64,000 nt of DNA from Halorientalis sp. (GTDB lineage Archaea; Halobacteriota; Halobacteria; Halobacteriales; Haloarculaceae): positions 1 to 64,000 of the forward strand of contig NZ_JAQCNH010000023.1 of assembly GCF_028275115.1 (NCBI RefSeq). The letters are read 5' to 3'. This document shows positions 62,077 through 64,000 of the stretch, one piece after another. The notes under the pieces were generated by a model that was not told where the DNA came from, searched no databases, and saw only the letters and a list, made by a program, of their open reading frames with translations. Position 1 is the first letter of the stretch, and every line of letters starts with the position of its first letter. The position numbers and the translations under genes are program-made.

Positions 62077-63495
62077 TCAGTCGTCGTCGGTCGCCGAGCT
62101 CGGGTCAGGTAGGTCTTCACCCGCGTTGGCCGGGGTCTCGGGGGCGAGTCCGGTGGTGTGCTCCGTGGGGCCGGCGCCGACGCCACCACCGGGGATCACG
62201 ATATTGAGCAACAGCGCAGCGAAGCCGCCGGTAACGAGCGCGGAACCGAACAGCGTCTGTACTTCGCTGGGGAACTGCTGTAGAATCTCCGGCCGGAACG
62301 CGACGCCGAGTCCCAGTGCCATCGACAGCGCGAGGATCGTCGAGTTCCGATGGTCCAGCGTGACGTTCTGGGTAATGAGCCGAGCCCCGGAAGAAAAGAT
62401 CATCGCGAACAGTATCAGCGCACCGCCACCGAGCACCGCATCGGGCATCGCCGAAACGATGGCTCCGACTTTCGGGACGAACCCGAGGACCAGAAGCACG
62501 CCGCCGCCGATTCCCACGACGTACCTGCTCGCGACGCCCGTGAAGTTGACGAGGCCGACGTTCTGTGAGAACGAGGTGTTCGGGAGCGCGTTGAACACCG
62601 CGCCGAACGCGCTCATAACGCCGTCGGCGAGGAGGCCGCCGCGCATCTCTTTTTCCGTTGCGTCCCGACCCGTTGCGGAGACGGTCCCCGAGATGTCACC
62701 GATGGTCTCCATGCCCGTAATCAGGTAGATGAACGCCACAGTGACGATCGCGCTCGGTTCGAACGCGAGTCCGTACTTCAGCGGCACGGGAACGGTAATC
62801 CAACCGGCAGCGGAGACGGCTGATAAGTCCACGACACCGAGCGCGAATGCGGCGACGTATCCGACAGCGATGCCGACGAAGACGCTGATGACCCGGAGGA
62901 ACCCCTCAAAGAACTGATTCAGCACGACAGTCACGACGAGAACCAGTCCCGCGAGTCCGAGGTTCGTGAACGACCCGTAACCCGCCGCCGAGGGCCCGGC
63001 CGACGCGCCCGCGGCATAGTTCATACCGGTCGGAATCAACGTCAGCCCAATTAGCATGACGACGATGCCGGTCACGAGCGGTGGGAAGTACTCACGGAAC
63101 CGGTCGAGTGAGACGCCCATGACCATCTCCACGGGTGCGGCAATCAGTGCGGCACCGAACACCGCTGCGATCCCGAACTGGTTCCCGACGGCGATGAGGG
63201 GCCCGAGAAACGCGAAACTCGTTCCCATGACGACGGGAAGTTTCGCCCCGACCGGCCCGATGGGGAACGCCTGAACGAGGGTCGAGACACCGGCGACGAT
63301 CAGTGCCATCTGGACGAGGAACGTCGTCTCGCCCGTGACCGATCCGACCGCACCAGCGAGAATCAGCGGCGGCGCGACGTTCCCCAAAAACATCGCCAGT
63401 ACGTGCTGGATGCCGAGCGGAACCGCTTCCCCGAGCGGTGGTTTGTCTTCGATGTCGTACAGTACGACCGAACTGCCGTCGTTCGAACTCGCCAT
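62077..63495 (-). CDS. NCS2-family xanthine/uracil permease
   Basis: A 472-aa membrane protein with about twelve to fourteen helices of the nucleobase:cation symporter-2 family. It has QHVLAMFLGNVAPPLIL, GTSFAFLGPL, ETIGDISG in the middle, and the substrate-site loop ALPNTSFSQNVGLVNFTGVASRYV. These fit purine (xanthine or urate) transporters better than uracil ones. The ATG at 63495 opens on a control region with a CACACGTGTG site that it shares with uraD. This is the second uptake route in the island beside the BMP transporter. Confidence 0.93.
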   Translation of the reverse strand: MASSNDGSSVVLYDIEDKPPLGEAVPLGIQHVLAMFLGNVAPPLILAGAVGSVTGETTFLVQMALIVAGVSTLVQAFPIGPVGAKLPVVMGTSFAFLGPLIAVGNQFGIAAVFGAALIAAPVEMVMGVSLDRFREYFPPLVTGIVVMLIGLTLIPTGMNYAAGASAGPSAAGYGSFTNLGLAGLVLVVTVVLNQFFEGFLRVISVFVGIAVGYVAAFALGVVDLSAVSAAGWITVPVPLKYGLAFEPSAIVTVAFIYLITGMETIGDISGTVSATGRDATEKEMRGGLLADGVMSAFGAVFNALPNTSFSQNVGLVNFTGVASRYVVGIGGGVLLVLGFVPKVGAIVSAMPDAVLGGGALILFAMIFSSGARLITQNVTLDHRNSTILALSMALGLGVAFRPEILQQFPSEVQTLFGSALVTGGFAALLLNIVIPGGGVGAGPTEHTTGLAPETPANAGEDLPDPSSATDDD

Positions 63496-63694
63496 GCGCC
63501 ATACTGCTAAATCACATTACTTCAAATCTCTGTTTATTCACATAATATACGGATGTGTGCCTCGGAAAGTAGGTCAAAATAACTTTTTCGTTTGAATTTA
63601 TCGGCTGAAATCCAACAAACCAGGTGAGCGGCGAGACGAAGCTCACCGCAGGCCAGACGTCTGCCGGGTCGTCCCGTTTCCTGGCACACTGTCA

Positions 63695-63704
63695 CACACG
63701 TGTG
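63695..63704. promoter_or_regulatory. perfect CACACGTGTG palindrome between permease and uraD
   Basis: Its context GTCACACACGTGTGCCACAG, followed by a T-rich run, nearly repeats the one at 34657. It is 97 bp before uraD and 200 bp before the permease start, so it could control both. Confidence 0.65.
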
Positions 63705-63791
63705 CCACAGTTTTTGTGTCGGTGATGTGGCCGGTTCAATCGGGACCCGATGCGAGCGATTAAGTGGTGGATGGGTAGAAACCGCTGATGG

Positions 63792-64000
63792 ATGAGTGAA
63801 TACACGATCGAGGACCTGAACGAACTCGACGAGGCGTCCTTCGTAGAACTCTTGGGCGGAATCTACGAGAACTCGCCGTGGGTCGCGGAACAGACCTGGC
63901 CGGACCGGCCTTTCGATTCCCTCGACGATCTCCACGAGCGTATGCGGAGCGCTGTCCGGGAGGCTCCACGGACGAAACAGCTCGCCCTCCTGCGTGCCCA
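63792..64000 (+). CDS. uraD: OHCU decarboxylase, 3' end beyond window
   Basis: 69 codons of 2-oxo-4-hydroxy-4-carboxy-5-ureidoimidazoline decarboxylase, which converts the urate oxidation product to (S)-allantoin. The start reads MSEYTIEDLNELDEASFVELLGGIYENSPWV in pieces: FVELLGGIYENSPWVAEQTW is the family hallmark, then a helix and QLALLRA, leading to the HPDLG motif that should come next. I used the ATG at 63792; one at 63788 meets a stop after three codons. It implies a urate-to-allantoin pathway; a uricase gene is not seen before the edge. Confidence 0.88.
   Translation, partial: MSEYTIEDLNELDEASFVELLGGIYENSPWVAEQTWPDRPFDSLDDLHERMRSAVREAPRTKQLALLRA

Overview
This is a 64 kb piece of a haloarchaeal (class Halobacteria) chromosome or large replicon. 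The evidence is GC-rich DNA, strongly acidic proteins, many four-base ATGA/GTGA gene overlaps, leaderless-type promoters (TATA box about 25-30 nt before the start codon), PGF-CTERM surface proteins, twin-arginine lipoproteins, IS1341-type TnpB elements and the archaeal RdfA/Sph pair. I recognised no rRNA, tRNA or CRISPR array.

Region 1 (1-15.3 kb) is housekeeping and cell-surface genes. It starts with a truncated UDP-GlcNAc 2-epimerase and a membrane GT2 glycosyltransferase, then a DUF1616 protein. Two halves of a MoxR/DUF58 system follow: a plus-strand DUF58 operon and a minus-strand TM protein-DUF4350-MoxR-DUF4129-like operon. They converge on a toxin-antitoxin locus whose vapC is split in two by a 2.0-kb TnpB element. 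Region 2 (14.1-17.6 kb) holds two divergent PGF-CTERM surface proteins, one with an uninterrupted run of 25 glycines.

Region 3 (17.6-30.6 kb) is sensory genes among insertion-sequence debris: a FIST sensor overlapping a GAF/PAS histidine kinase, a receiver-PAS-histidine kinase, a chemoreceptor without a sizeable extracellular domain, a STAS-like protein, a tnpB killed by one nonsense codon, a doubly decayed tnpB and an IS5-type transposase fragment. Terminal hairpins of TnpB elements recur at 17.67, 23.19 and 24.70 kb.

Region 4 (30.7-64 kb) is an apparent catabolic island for purines or other N-heterocycles. It contains all three subunits of a molybdenum hydroxylase (xanthine dehydrogenase family) split between two loci, XdhC and a decayed MocA-like gene. 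It also has a BMP-type nucleoside ABC transporter, an NCS2 permease, two AtzA/TrzA-type amidohydrolases, a cytosine-deaminase-like enzyme, a dihydropyrimidinase-like enzyme and the start of OHCU decarboxylase (uraD). Oxidative genes are a Rieske ring-hydroxylating dioxygenase (alpha, beta and an internally duplicated third protein), a Rieske ferredoxin paired with an ACMSD-like amidohydrolase, a GMC oxidoreductase, a cupin and an aldehyde dehydrogenase. A palindrome with core CACACGTGTG recurs in front of several of these units and looks like a shared operator. A RHH-like/zinc-ribbon protein encoded at one of these sites is a candidate regulator. An rdfA-sph-HTH cluster and a second ribosomal S17e-like gene are embedded in the island. 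My inference is a coordinately regulated heterocycle-salvage and ring-oxidation pathway that is not described as a unit in what I know of haloarchaea; its substrate cannot be read from the sequence.
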